From: Phycisphaerales bacterium
GTDB taxonomy: Bacteria; Planctomycetota; Phycisphaerae; UBA1845; UTPLA1
Direction of reading: 5' to 3'
DNA: 64,000 nt
NCBI GenBank assembly: GCA_022360095.1
Contig: JAKSDK010001569.1
Coordinates: 62,001 to 126,000, forward strand
Translations under genes and position numbers: made by a program
Shown here: in pieces, positions 7,946 through 16,443 of the stretch
How the letters are laid out: each line of letters opens with the position of its first letter
How positions within the stretch are numbered: the first letter of the stretch is position 1
Notes under the pieces: generated by a model
Told to the model about the DNA's origin: nothing
Database searches by the model: none
The model's input: the letters and a program-made list of their open reading frames with translations, nothing else

Positions 7946-8748
7946 TTATTATTATTCTGACCCTCGCTGCGCTTGTCACCGCGACGATCAGCGGAATCAT
8001 CGGTATGGGCGGTGGAATTCTGCTGCTGGCCGTGATGTTTGGTTTCATGGCTCACGCGGAGGCCATCCCGTTGCACGGCGCCGCGCAATTGGTGAGCAAT
8101 GGATCTCGGGTGGTGGCCTATTGGAGCGCGGTGGATTGGAAGACGGTCGGGCAATTTTTCATGGGCACATTGCCCGGGGTCGCGGTCGCCGGGCTCATCT
8201 TGTGGATGTTGGGCGTGTCAGGGGAACCGGGCGCGGCGGATACATCGGTTGGATCGGCCGAGCCGTACCTCAAGATCGTCATCGGCCTTTACATCCTCGT
8301 GGTGGTCGTTCTTCCAAAGCCCAAGAAGACCGTGCGGCCGGGGCATGGTTATGATTTCACGCTGCTCGGGTTTGTGGCAGGGGCGGCGTCGCTGACCGTC
8401 GGGGCGACGGGGCCTTTGATTGCCCCGTTGTTTGCCCATCGCAATTTTGTCAAGGAGCACCTGATCGCCACGAAGGCGATCTGTCAGGTATCGACCCACG
8501 CCTTGAAAATCATCGCCTTTGCCGCGCTCGGGACCATTGAGTTCATGGAATTCTCGTCGCTCTTGATACCCATGTCGATTGCTGCAGTGATCGGCACGTT
8601 TTTGGGGAAGCGCATTCTCCGCCACGTTTCGCGAGAGGCCTTTGTAAAGCTCTATCGTGTGGCGTTGACGGTGGCCGGTACGAAGGTTCTTATTGTCGAC
8701 GGCCTATTGAAAGCGGTCGGATGGACTTTTTTTGAAATCTCCCCTTGA
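7942..8748 (+). CDS. TauE/SafE family sulfite/anion permease
   Basis: A 268-residue polytopic membrane protein of the TauE/SafE (DUF81) family, which includes exporters of sulfite and sulfoacetate. It shows the repeated family signature: TATISGIIGMGGGILLLA near the N-terminus, and GFVAGAASLTVGATGPLIAP in the second half, each at the start of an inverted half-repeat. About eight membrane segments are visible. Translation is probably coupled to the upstream zinc-ribbon gene through the ATGA overlap. The transported anion cannot be read from the sequence. The following 190 bases hold no gene. Confidence 0.88.
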   Translation: MIIIILTLAALVTATISGIIGMGGGILLLAVMFGFMAHAEAIPLHGAAQLVSNGSRVVAYWSAVDWKTVGQFFMGTLPGVAVAGLILWMLGVSGEPGAADTSVGSAEPYLKIVIGLYILVVVVLPKPKKTVRPGHGYDFTLLGFVAGAASLTVGATGPLIAPLFAHRNFVKEHLIATKAICQVSTHALKIIAFAALGTIEFMEFSSLLIPMSIAAVIGTFLGKRILRHVSREAFVKLYRVALTVAGTKVLIVDGLLKAVGWTFFEISP

Positions 8749-8941
8749 CGGTCCCGGCGCAGCAATCGTTCCTAAAGCCAAAATATACATATGGTAAAAT
8801 GACACAGCCTTATTTGCCGAGTGGGTGCGAGTGGGCGATTTGTGCGCGATCTTCATCTTGAGTTCCGTCGAGTTTTTGCGTTACAATCAAAGTTTTGAGG
8901 GTTGTTTGGCGAGCCGTGTCCAGGGGGAGAGGAGCTGTACG

Positions 8942-10840
8942 ATGGAGAGAGTTGGGAATTATGGTAAGCCGTATCTAATCATTTGTTTGGCCGGGCTCTT
9001 GCTCGGGCCCGCGGCCGCACTTGCACAGCCCGCTAACGACGATTGTGTCGATGCGATTCCAATCAACGACGGTTCAACGGCATTCAGTACCTCCGACGCG
9101 ACGACGGACGGGCCGGCTCATGGAACATGCGAACACGACGGCCAGACCTACAACGACATCTGGTTCGTTTATACGGCGACGTGCACGGGCGATTTGACCG
9201 TGAGCACGTGCGGCACGGCCTTCTATGACACGGATCTCGTGGTTTATGACGGTTGTGACTGTGGCAGTCTCACGCTCTTGGGGTGCGATGATGATACGTC
9301 CGGATGTCCAGGCTTTACGTCTGAAGTGACGGTCTTCGTGACAGAGGGAAATTGTTATCTGATTCGTGTCGGTGGTTTCCAGATCAATGACCAAGGAAGT
9401 GGAAACATCGTGTTGACCTGCGACAACGGGGAGCCCTCCGGGGCGTGTTGTCTAATGGATGATTCATGCGTCGTCGTTGGGTCCGAAGGCGAATGTCAGG
9501 CCATGAGCGGCGATTGGCGTGGATTGGGCACCGATTGTGCATTCAATCCGTGCGGCAGCAGCAACGGCGCGGACGTGGTTTACAGCAATTGTCAGGGAAT
9601 CGAAAACTGGGGCGCCATCGGCGGCATTCGAGGTTATTCCCTCGGGACTTACACCTGTAATATCGGCGACGTGAATCTGCAATGGGGTGGTGTGACGCCC
9701 CTGTTCGGCATGAATGCTTATCGCATGGATCTTGACACCGGTCGGTTGGAACAGATCGGCATGTCTTGGCTCAAGAACGGGACCACGGCGGCGGCCGGAT
9801 CCGGATGTGGACTCCCGTGCAGCGGGCAGGGCGGAAGTGTGCTCGGCGCCGGATGCCTGGATGTCTACGGCCCATTTTACAACGGCGGTCACAGTCGGTT
9901 TGGGCCAAGGTCGGACGTCAACGCCTTCACCGGCGACTATCCGGGACCATCCGGAGGAAGTGGCAATGCGATCTATAAACGATTGCAAATTCGCGAGGCG
10001 GATCTGGACCATTCAAATGCTCTTTACTTTCTCGAAGGTGTTTACGTTGCGCCGGATGATGCCGCAAACGGCAACGCGATGAATAATGCGTCTTATCAAC
10101 GCTTTGTGGTCGGGAACAATTTTGACCTGACACCGACCGACGCGATGCAACAGGGCATTGGCGCGATCTTTGCATGGCAGGACCACGGCGGCGGCCTGAA
10201 CGTCCCGGATGCTTCCGTCGAGATCGTGAACGCGGACGTTCCGAATGAAGGCCGATTCCACGTTGCTTCCAAGGTCACGGATCTGGGCGGCGGGCAATGG
10301 CGCTACGATTATGCCATCTTCAATCTGAATTCTCATCGTTCCGCAGGCTCGGTGAAGGTTCCCATTGCCGCCGGAACCAATGTGACGAACATCGGTTTCC
10401 ACGATGTGGACTATCATTCCGGGGAGCCGTTCGATAACACGGATTGGAACAACGCCGTCAACCCCACCAGTGTCATTTGGTCGAGTCCCCAGTCGTTCGC
10501 ACAGAATCCAAACAGCAACGCTTTGCGCTTCGGCACGATGTATAACTTTTCGTTTGACGCGGACAAGGCGCCTGCCCAGGGCATCATGACCATCGGCCTT
10601 TTCCGGCCGGGCAGTCCGACCGATGTCTTCGTCGACGTTCCATTGCCGCTCGGCGGCGGTTGTCCGGGCGATTGCGTTGCCGACGGATCGGTGGATGGCA
10701 ATGACATCCAGTCATTTGTTAACTGCATACTCGGGTTGGGCGGCAATTGTTTGTGTGCAGACCTGGACGGCGGCGGCGCCGGCGCGTCAGACATCCCCGT
10801 TTTTGTCAACGCCCTTTTGGCAGGGTCGGGTTGTCCATAG
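8942..10840 (+). CDS. Secreted Cys-rich protein with dockerin-like C-terminus
   Basis: A 632-residue exported protein. A signal peptide is clear (KPYLIICLAGLLLGPAAALAQ), with a mature start near PANDDCVDAIPI. Residues ~30-155 form a beta-rich Cys-containing domain with DIWFVYTATCTGDLTVSTCG and LVVYDGCDCGSLTLLGCDDD, a motif seen many times in Phycisphaerae surface proteins. A short Cys knot follows (GACCLMDDSCVVV through AFNPCG). A ~400-residue body has no recognised domain. The last ~60 residues are dockerin-like: CPGDCVADGSVDGNDIQSFVNC followed by CADLDGGGAGASDIPVFVNALL, two calcium-loop-like repeats. The start was chosen because GGAGAGGAG precedes this ATG; an upstream GTG gives a longer frame without a signal peptide. 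It probably acts at the cell surface or outside. Partner unknown. Confidence 0.75.
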   Translation: MERVGNYGKPYLIICLAGLLLGPAAALAQPANDDCVDAIPINDGSTAFSTSDATTDGPAHGTCEHDGQTYNDIWFVYTATCTGDLTVSTCGTAFYDTDLVVYDGCDCGSLTLLGCDDDTSGCPGFTSEVTVFVTEGNCYLIRVGGFQINDQGSGNIVLTCDNGEPSGACCLMDDSCVVVGSEGECQAMSGDWRGLGTDCAFNPCGSSNGADVVYSNCQGIENWGAIGGIRGYSLGTYTCNIGDVNLQWGGVTPLFGMNAYRMDLDTGRLEQIGMSWLKNGTTAAAGSGCGLPCSGQGGSVLGAGCLDVYGPFYNGGHSRFGPRSDVNAFTGDYPGPSGGSGNAIYKRLQIREADLDHSNALYFLEGVYVAPDDAANGNAMNNASYQRFVVGNNFDLTPTDAMQQGIGAIFAWQDHGGGLNVPDASVEIVNADVPNEGRFHVASKVTDLGGGQWRYDYAIFNLNSHRSAGSVKVPIAAGTNVTNIGFHDVDYHSGEPFDNTDWNNAVNPTSVIWSSPQSFAQNPNSNALRFGTMYNFSFDADKAPAQGIMTIGLFRPGSPTDVFVDVPLPLGGGCPGDCVADGSVDGNDIQSFVNCILGLGGNCLCADLDGGGAGASDIPVFVNALLAGSGCP

Positions 10841-10854
10841 GCTCGGCACGAATC

Positions 10855-12054
10855 TCATTCGAGCGTGGAGCTGTCCGCCGCAGGAGGGTAAACACGCTTA
10901 GGCTCGATTTCGCGCATCGGTGAATTGGCGCGCTCTTTGGATAGCGCGTGCTCGCGGAGTAGCTGCGCTTGGTGGTTGCCAGGATCATAGCGCAAGGCCT
11001 GATTTAGAGACTCGATGGCCTCGTTGTGGCGCCCTCCGAAGTATCTGAAATAGCCCAGAAGCATGTGTGCATCCGGGTCTGAAGGATTCTTGCGGGCGTG
11101 ATGATGCAGCGCATAAAGCAGACGGTCGAACTCCTGCGCGTCGTGATATAGATCCTTCATCCCCGGCATGACCGTATCCAGGTCGATTCGAATGAGGGCG
11201 CGTCGAATGGCATAAGCGGCGTAGCCGTAGTCTCCGGCCGCGGCCAGTGCATGGCCGAACAGGAGTTTCGGCAGTCCGGCTTCCGTGTCCGCTCGCACGA
11301 CCTGCAGCAACGCGTCGGCGGCTCGGTCATATTCTCTGTTCCTGATCAACTCGCGCCCAATCTCCAGTGACGGTTCGAGTTGTCTTGCGTCGATCACAAC
11401 GGGTGGGCCACCGACGTAAACATTGTTTATAGGATATTCTCGGTAAACGGGGTATGGGGCCACATAGCCAACGCTGCCGCCGAAGCCGACGCCGAAGCTG
11501 CGGAACGGTTTGCCGTATTTGTAATGACCATATCCACGGTGGGAGGAAAATCCCTGACGTCGAGGAAAACAAAACTTGGAATGATTGCGACGATAGCGAT
11601 GCCCGTTGTAGTGACGTCTGTTATGGTGGCGCTGAAATCCTCTGCCGAAATTCTGTCGAATGCCGCCTCGGTTGAATCGGCGATGGCCGCTTCGATTGAA
11701 GTTCCGGCAGCCGCCGCGGTTGAAGCGTCGCTGTCCGGATCTGTTGAAACGCCGAAAGCCACGGTTCCCGAAACGTCGAAAACCTCGGTTGCTGAAACGA
11801 CGGTTTCCTGATCGGCGATGGCCGAAGTGGCGACGCCCGATGTTTCGGCGACCGAAGCCGCGGTTGAAGCTGTGCCCTCGGCCTCCACGGCTAAAGCTCG
11901 ATCGACCGTGACCACGCCCTCCTCGGCGCTGGGCCTCGGCAAGATCAGCAAAACAAAGCAATGCTGCCAGTGCCGGAAGGAAGAAGAAGATCAAAGGGCG
12001 TCGTGAGAAAAGTCTATGCCGGAATGTTTTGGTAGGTGTGGCATGCATCATCAT
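10855..12054 (-). CDS. Exported TPR protein with Arg/Asn/Phe/Gly-rich repeats
   Basis: A 399-residue protein. It begins with a signal peptide (residues ~14-42, PLIFFFLPALAALLCFADLAEAQ). Residues ~43-190 are a low-complexity, very basic region built of short units such as RRFNRGG, RNFNRSG and RRFGNRG. A Gly/Tyr/Pro-rich linker follows (YGHYKYGKPFRSFGVGFGG). The C-terminal ~180 residues hold TPR-like helices (AADALLQVVRADTEAG; AHMLLGYFRYFGGRHNEAIESLNQALRYDPGNHQA). AAGGGAG before the ATG supports the start. The basic region could bind polyanions at the envelope; that is inference. It converges with the dockerin-like gene, with only 14 bases between the stops. Confidence 0.7.
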   Translation of the reverse strand: MMMHATPTKTFRHRLFSRRPLIFFFLPALAALLCFADLAEAQRRGGRGHGRSSFSRGGRGHSFNRGFGRRNIGRRHFGHRRSGNRRFSNRGFRRFGNRGFRRFNRSGQRRFNRGGCRNFNRSGHRRFNRGGIRQNFGRGFQRHHNRRHYNGHRYRRNHSKFCFPRRQGFSSHRGYGHYKYGKPFRSFGVGFGGSVGYVAPYPVYREYPINNVYVGGPPVVIDARQLEPSLEIGRELIRNREYDRAADALLQVVRADTEAGLPKLLFGHALAAAGDYGYAAYAIRRALIRIDLDTVMPGMKDLYHDAQEFDRLLYALHHHARKNPSDPDAHMLLGYFRYFGGRHNEAIESLNQALRYDPGNHQAQLLREHALSKERANSPMREIEPKRVYPPAADSSTLE

Positions 12055-12161
12055 ATGCTCCCTTACAAAAGTATAATCTCGCCGACGAACAACGGCATTG
12101 CATAATCTCGGGGCGATCGAAACGGCCGTTCTCAGAGACGTTGGATGGATTATGTCGATTC

Positions 12162-12379
12162 ATGCGGCCCACAGCGGCATTGGCGGCAATTTTTATCGGA
12201 CTTTTTGGTTGTTTTCTTGTGCCCCAACCCGTTTCAGGAAGACGACAACGGGTGATGGCGTCGGCAGCGCGTGCGATGTGACAGCGGGCCAGCCCTGTCC
12301 CGGCACCGGCATGATGACCATGTCGATGACGATGTTGGGGGTTGGTTGCATGAGGTATCGAAGAGTACGGCGGCGCTAA
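12162..12379 (+). pseudogene. Possible frameshifted small exported protein with C-terminal sorting tail
   Basis: In one frame an ATG after GGATGG opens MRPTAALAAIFIGLFGCFLV, a good signal peptide followed by PQPVSGRRQRV. In the frame shifted by two, the DNA a few codons later reads TTTGDGVGSACDVTAGQPCP and then a short hydrophobic stretch and basic end (MTMLGVGCMRYRRVRRR), which looks like a C-terminal sorting tail. Joined by one frameshift near 12235-12245 these would make a ~72-residue exported protein. As it stands, the first frame stops at 12279-12281. It could be a pseudogene, a sequencing error or chance. The rest of 12055-12375 holds nothing else. Confidence 0.3.
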
Positions 12380-13191
12380 AGTCCCTGGACGGCGGTCACC
12401 ATCGCTTGGACGCGAGACGAGTCGGGTTCGTTTTCCCAGTGCCCGTCGCGCTTGAGGTAGCTTCCGACGATCAAGGCGTCGGCGTGCTGCGCCAATGACG
12501 CCACGCTTTCCGGACTGACGCCTGAGCCGACGAAGACGGCCTGGTCCACGGCTTTCGCTACCTTGGCGACGTCCTGAGGCTGTGTCGGTTCGCCGGTGGA
12601 CGCGCCGGTGACCACGATCCCGTCGGCGCCGAAGAGGGCCGCGGCCTTGGCCGTTTGCCCCAGGTCGACGTCGGATGTGATCGCATGCGACGAATGCTTC
12701 TTTTTCACATCGGCAAGCACGGCCACACGGTCGGCCCCGATCATCTTACGGTAACGGAGCAGCGGCCCGGCATCGGCGTCGGGCATCAGACCTTCATCCG
12801 CGACGTGAGAGAAGACGAACCCTTCACAGCGTACGAACTGGCAGCCCGTGGCGTATGCGACGGCGATCGCCTCACGATTCGCGCCGGCCAGAATTTGAAC
12901 ACCCAACGGCAAGGACACGGCCGCGCGAACGGCCGAGCAGATCGACGTCATGGCCGCAACGATCTCGGGCCCGACGCAACGGTTCAGATAAGGCACGTCG
13001 TGCATGTTCTCAAGCATGATGGCATCAACACCGCCGTCGGCCAGGACGGCCGCTTCCGCGACGGCCTGTTGCGCCAACTCGCCGACTTTCATGGTCGATC
13101 GAGGCGTGCCCGGCAGCGCGCCGACGTGAATCATTGCGATCAATCCCGGTCGCTTGAGTGTTTGCAGAAAAGTCAATCCGTCGTCAGCCAT
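12376..13191 (-). CDS. BtpA/SgcQ family TIM-barrel protein
   Basis: A 271-residue protein of the BtpA/SgcQ family, predicted TIM barrels related to phosphate-binding enzymes. Visible marks are GLIAMIHVGALPGTPRS (family N-terminus), GGVDAIMLENMHDVPYL, LPLGVQILAGANREAIAVA, FVRCEGFVFSHVADEG, VLADVKKKHSSHA, GADGIVVTGASTGEPT and FVGSGVSPESVASL. BtpA was named for stability of photosystem I in cyanobacteria, but the biochemical role of most members is unknown. The start follows GGAG and is the one matching the family N-terminus; the longer frame overlaps the permease gene. It lies 56 bases downstream of an NCS2 nucleobase permease on the same strand, so a role with nucleobases or nucleosides is a reasonable inference. 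Confidence 0.85.
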   Translation of the reverse strand: MADDGLTFLQTLKRPGLIAMIHVGALPGTPRSTMKVGELAQQAVAEAAVLADGGVDAIMLENMHDVPYLNRCVGPEIVAAMTSICSAVRAAVSLPLGVQILAGANREAIAVAYATGCQFVRCEGFVFSHVADEGLMPDADAGPLLRYRKMIGADRVAVLADVKKKHSSHAITSDVDLGQTAKAAALFGADGIVVTGASTGEPTQPQDVAKVAKAVDQAVFVGSGVSPESVASLAQHADALIVGSYLKRDGHWENEPDSSRVQAMVTAVQGL

Positions 13192-13247
13192 GAATTTTCT
13201 CCAAGGAGGGAGGTATGGCCGAGCGAAGCACAGCCATATGTTGTGTG

Positions 13248-14834
13248 TTATCGTTTGCCGACCGGTCCGCCTTCCGTGGCATCGGCGGCCTCCGGCACCA
13301 AAAGGCTTGGAATTTCCAAGCCCCGTTCCTCCGGTGTGCCCGGGATGATATTGTCCAGGATGATCCCGATGATGGCGGCTACGCCCATGCCGGTCGATCC
13401 GATCGATTCCAGAATCGTCTTCATGGATTGCGCCCAGGCCTTGGGTTCGCGTATCACAGAAAACTTCGACAGAAACTGCTCGGCGGATTGAACCAGACTG
13501 ATGCCATGTGCTTCCCAGCCGGGAGCGTATGGCGCCCATCCGCCGAAATAAGCCGGCACGCTTAGTCCCATGAACAAACTGAAGCCGGCGATGAACAGGT
13601 TCCGATCACTCGAAAGGTCGGCTTTGGCGAGCTGCTGCACGCCGATGGCGGAGATCAGTCCGAACAGGACGCAATACAGACCTCCGACGACAGGTCCGGG
13701 GATGGTGGCGGCAAATGCGCCGAACTTTCCGAACAGGCCGAGCAAGATGAGGATGATCGAAGCGATCTGCACGACGTAGCGTGAGCCGACCTTGGTCAGA
13801 CCCACGAGACCGATGTTTTCCGAATAGGACGTGGAGCTGAAGCCGCCGAGGACACCGGTGAGCATGCAGCCGACGCCCTCGCACCCGATTCCGCGAGAGA
13901 TCTGCCGCGGTGTCGGGTCGCCGCCGCCGGCCATGTGCGAACAGGCATGGTAGTCGCCGAAAGACTCGATCATGGAGGCGAGATAACCCGCCAATCCGGC
14001 GATGATGAAGCCTGTCGCAAACTTGGGTAAGCCCCAGGGGAAGAATAGCTCACCCGGGTCATAACGAACCCAGGTGCTGTGTTGGATTGAGTCGAAGTCG
14101 ATCCTCGCAGGGTGGCCCTCGCTAAAGATGCCTGTCTTCGTCAAAAGCCAACAAGCGAAACACGCCACCACAAGGGCGCTGAGTATGGGAAAGATTCGGA
14201 AGAACCTCGACTTTCGTGACAGGATCATGGAAAACAGGATGACCAGCAGAATCGTCATCGTGCTGGTCGGCCAATGCGTTCCGGCTTTCGGCGCGCCGTG
14301 AAGAAACAGGGCCAGTCCGATCAGCATAATCACCGGACCGACGACGACCGGCGACAGGATGCGCCGCAGCCAGCCCATCAAACCGCTGAATCCGATGGTC
14401 ATTTCAACAAGCGCCCCGGCCATGATCGTGCCTGCGATGTATTGCATCATCGTCGCGGGTCCCCATCCCACGGTTTTTCCATAGCTGATGATCGCAAAAA
14501 ACGCGGCGAGGAAGGAAAACGAAACGCCTTGAATGATCGGCAGCCGTGAGCCGAAGGTCGATTGAACGAGCGTCGCCACGCCACTGCACAGCATGACCGA
14601 TGAGATCAGGACGCCGATCTGTGCTCGGTCCATGCCCATTTCGGGCCCGAGCAAAAGCGGTACGGAGACCGTTGCGCCAAACATGGTCAGCGCGTGTTGC
14701 AAGGCCAGTACGAACGCCCGGGCCGCTGGTGGGCGATCATGGAGCCCATACACGATGCCATTGTTTGTCACGATGAGCCCTCGATCATTCGTTTCATTGA
14801 AGCGATGGCTGGAACCGTCGGGTAGCTTAATCAC
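13248..14834 (-). CDS. NCS2 family uracil/xanthine permease
   Basis: A 528-residue polytopic inner-membrane transporter of the nucleobase:cation symporter-2 family (UraA/UapA/PbuX). It has about 12-14 membrane spans, RAFVLALQHALTMFGATVSVP at the start, IIQGVSFSFLAAF, FIIAGLAGYLASMIESFGDYHA (with the family Glu), and GVGCMLTGVLGGFSSTSYSENIGLVGLTKVGSRYV, close to the NCS2 signature with its conserved Asn. It probably imports uracil or xanthine with protons. The GTG start is uncertain because a GAAG ribosome-like motif is too close; a few residues may be missing or extra. It is likely co-transcribed with the downstream BtpA-family gene, and lies a few kb from pyrimidine-degradation genes. Confidence 0.88.
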   Translation of the reverse strand: MIKLPDGSSHRFNETNDRGLIVTNNGIVYGLHDRPPAARAFVLALQHALTMFGATVSVPLLLGPEMGMDRAQIGVLISSVMLCSGVATLVQSTFGSRLPIIQGVSFSFLAAFFAIISYGKTVGWGPATMMQYIAGTIMAGALVEMTIGFSGLMGWLRRILSPVVVGPVIMLIGLALFLHGAPKAGTHWPTSTMTILLVILFSMILSRKSRFFRIFPILSALVVACFACWLLTKTGIFSEGHPARIDFDSIQHSTWVRYDPGELFFPWGLPKFATGFIIAGLAGYLASMIESFGDYHACSHMAGGGDPTPRQISRGIGCEGVGCMLTGVLGGFSSTSYSENIGLVGLTKVGSRYVVQIASIILILLGLFGKFGAFAATIPGPVVGGLYCVLFGLISAIGVQQLAKADLSSDRNLFIAGFSLFMGLSVPAYFGGWAPYAPGWEAHGISLVQSAEQFLSKFSVIREPKAWAQSMKTILESIGSTGMGVAAIIGIILDNIIPGTPEERGLEIPSLLVPEAADATEGGPVGKR

Positions 14835-14902
14835 CTTCGTGCTTCAAATCAAAATTTCGGGATACGAGATGGATTGGGGCGGCACCGGGGGTGACGATTC
14901 GC

Positions 14903-16252
14903 CTATAGAGCACGTCGCGTTGTCAGGTTGGCATCTTCTTCCGTCGGCAGTAATGATTGCATCGGGACTTCGGCCTGCTGAAGCGGCTCGACTTCTTTCC
15001 CTGTGCGTGCGCCCAGGTCTCTTAGCTTGCGAACGCTTGGCAGGGTGCGCCTTTCCCAGCTGCCGGCGGCTTTGTTATAGGCTTCAGCCGCTTTTTCGAT
15101 TCCGATGCGAATCGAATCCAAATGCGTGACAAACGTGCATAATCGATCATAGAGCTCTCGACCGGAATCTGCGATCTTTTCCGCATTCTCCGCCATCCGA
15201 TGTTGTTGCCAGCCGTGCCGCACGGCCAGCAGCAGCGCGATTAGAGTCGTCGGCGACGCCAGCAGCACCTTTTTCTCAACCCCTTCAGTCAGCAGATCAC
15301 GATCCTGCGAGAGCGCGGCGGCGAAGAACGCTTCGCCCGGCATGAACATGATGACGAACTCAGGCGCCGCCGAGAATGTCTTCCAATACTCCTTGCTGCT
15401 CAACTCCCTGAGGGTCTTTCGGACGTCGTTGCAGTATTTGGCCAAAAGTCTTTTTCGCTCGGCTTCATTCGTTGCGTTCATGGCGTCCAGATAGTTCGAC
15501 GTGTTGACCTTTGAGTCGACGGCGAGCATGCGACTCCCCGGAAGGTGCACGACCAGGTCGGGCCGAAGGCCGCCGGTTTGCGTGGCCTGTGTTTGGAAAT
15601 CGCAATGTTCACTCATGCCGGAAAGCTCGACGATGCGTTGAAGCGTGACCTCGCCCCATTTGCCCTTGGCTCCGCTCTGCCGCAGGGCCGCGACGAGTTG
15701 CCCGGTTTCTTTTCCAAGTTGTTCGCTACGAATTTCCAGAGAGGCCAAATGCTTGCTTAGTCCGCCGTATGCTTCGGCTCGTGTTTTCTCCATTTCTTTG
15801 ATGTGTTTCTCATAACGCTCCAATTGATCTCGAAGTGGTTTAATTTTCGCATCGGCCAGCGTGATGAATTGCTCGTTGCTGTTTTGGAGCGCCCTCGCGG
15901 AGAGGGCCTGAAATGTATCCTTGACCTTCTTTTCCATTTCTTCGATCTGTCGCCGTTGCTCCGCAAAATGTTCCCTGGCGGACTCCAGCCGCTCACCTGC
16001 TTTGGCGTGATTGATCTTTTGGGTTTCCAGGGCGTCTCGCAATGAACTCAGTTCCTCGTTCTTTGTCGCGAGCTGGTTTCGCACTTCGTTCAACGTTGCC
16101 TCAAGCGCAGGGACCTGTTCGGAAGACGTGGCACGGCCGCGCATGTTTCCAATGTAAACGCCGACAAGACCGCCGATGATCAGTCCCAGGATGATGAGAG
16201 CCGCTTCGATCAATGATCTAATCCAAAGAAGGTCAGGGCGTGACTTCGCCAT
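14903..16252 (-). CDS. rmuC: DNA recombination protein RmuC
   Basis: A 449-residue protein: an N-terminal membrane anchor (about residues 9-32, LIEAALIILGLIIGGLVGVYI), a long coiled coil (about 50-200, with LEATLNEVRNQLATKNEELS), then the RmuC nuclease-like domain: GKWGEVTLQRIVELSGM, RPDLVVHLPGSRMLAVDSKV, PEFVIMFMPGEAFFAAAL and SPTTLIALLLAVRHGWQQ. The aspartate/lysine pairs in RPDLVVHLP and AVDSKV resemble a PD-(D/E)xK core. RmuC limits inversions and recombination in E. coli. Start chosen at the ATG just before the anchor; in-frame starts up to 16327 are possible and no candidate has a strong ribosome site. Divergent from the glycosyltransferase genes. Confidence 0.9.
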   Translation of the reverse strand: MAKSRPDLLWIRSLIEAALIILGLIIGGLVGVYIGNMRGRATSSEQVPALEATLNEVRNQLATKNEELSSLRDALETQKINHAKAGERLESAREHFAEQRRQIEEMEKKVKDTFQALSARALQNSNEQFITLADAKIKPLRDQLERYEKHIKEMEKTRAEAYGGLSKHLASLEIRSEQLGKETGQLVAALRQSGAKGKWGEVTLQRIVELSGMSEHCDFQTQATQTGGLRPDLVVHLPGSRMLAVDSKVNTSNYLDAMNATNEAERKRLLAKYCNDVRKTLRELSSKEYWKTFSAAPEFVIMFMPGEAFFAAALSQDRDLLTEGVEKKVLLASPTTLIALLLAVRHGWQQHRMAENAEKIADSGRELYDRLCTFVTHLDSIRIGIEKAAEAYNKAAGSWERRTLPSVRKLRDLGARTGKEVEPLQQAEVPMQSLLPTEEDANLTTRRAL

Positions 16253-16443
16253 TGCGTCTCGACACATGGGAGACGCGAATTTCGTACATCTCCAAGAGTT
16301 CGTGGCTGATTGACCGGCGGCGGGCAAGCATCCATGCTCGATTCTCCTGTCAACTGCGAGGAGAGGTGAATTACAAGGACATTACCACACTTCGCTTACA
16401 GTCACAACATGAGGCCGGGACTGTGAAATGACAGAGGGGCCTT

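Noticed and set aside
11380-11811. Long open frame on the plus strand, Val/Ala/Ser-rich, opposite the RRFNRGG repeats.
   Set aside because: It mirrors the repeat-rich minus-strand gene, which has a signal peptide, ribosome site and TPR domain. Repetitive DNA keeps several frames open.
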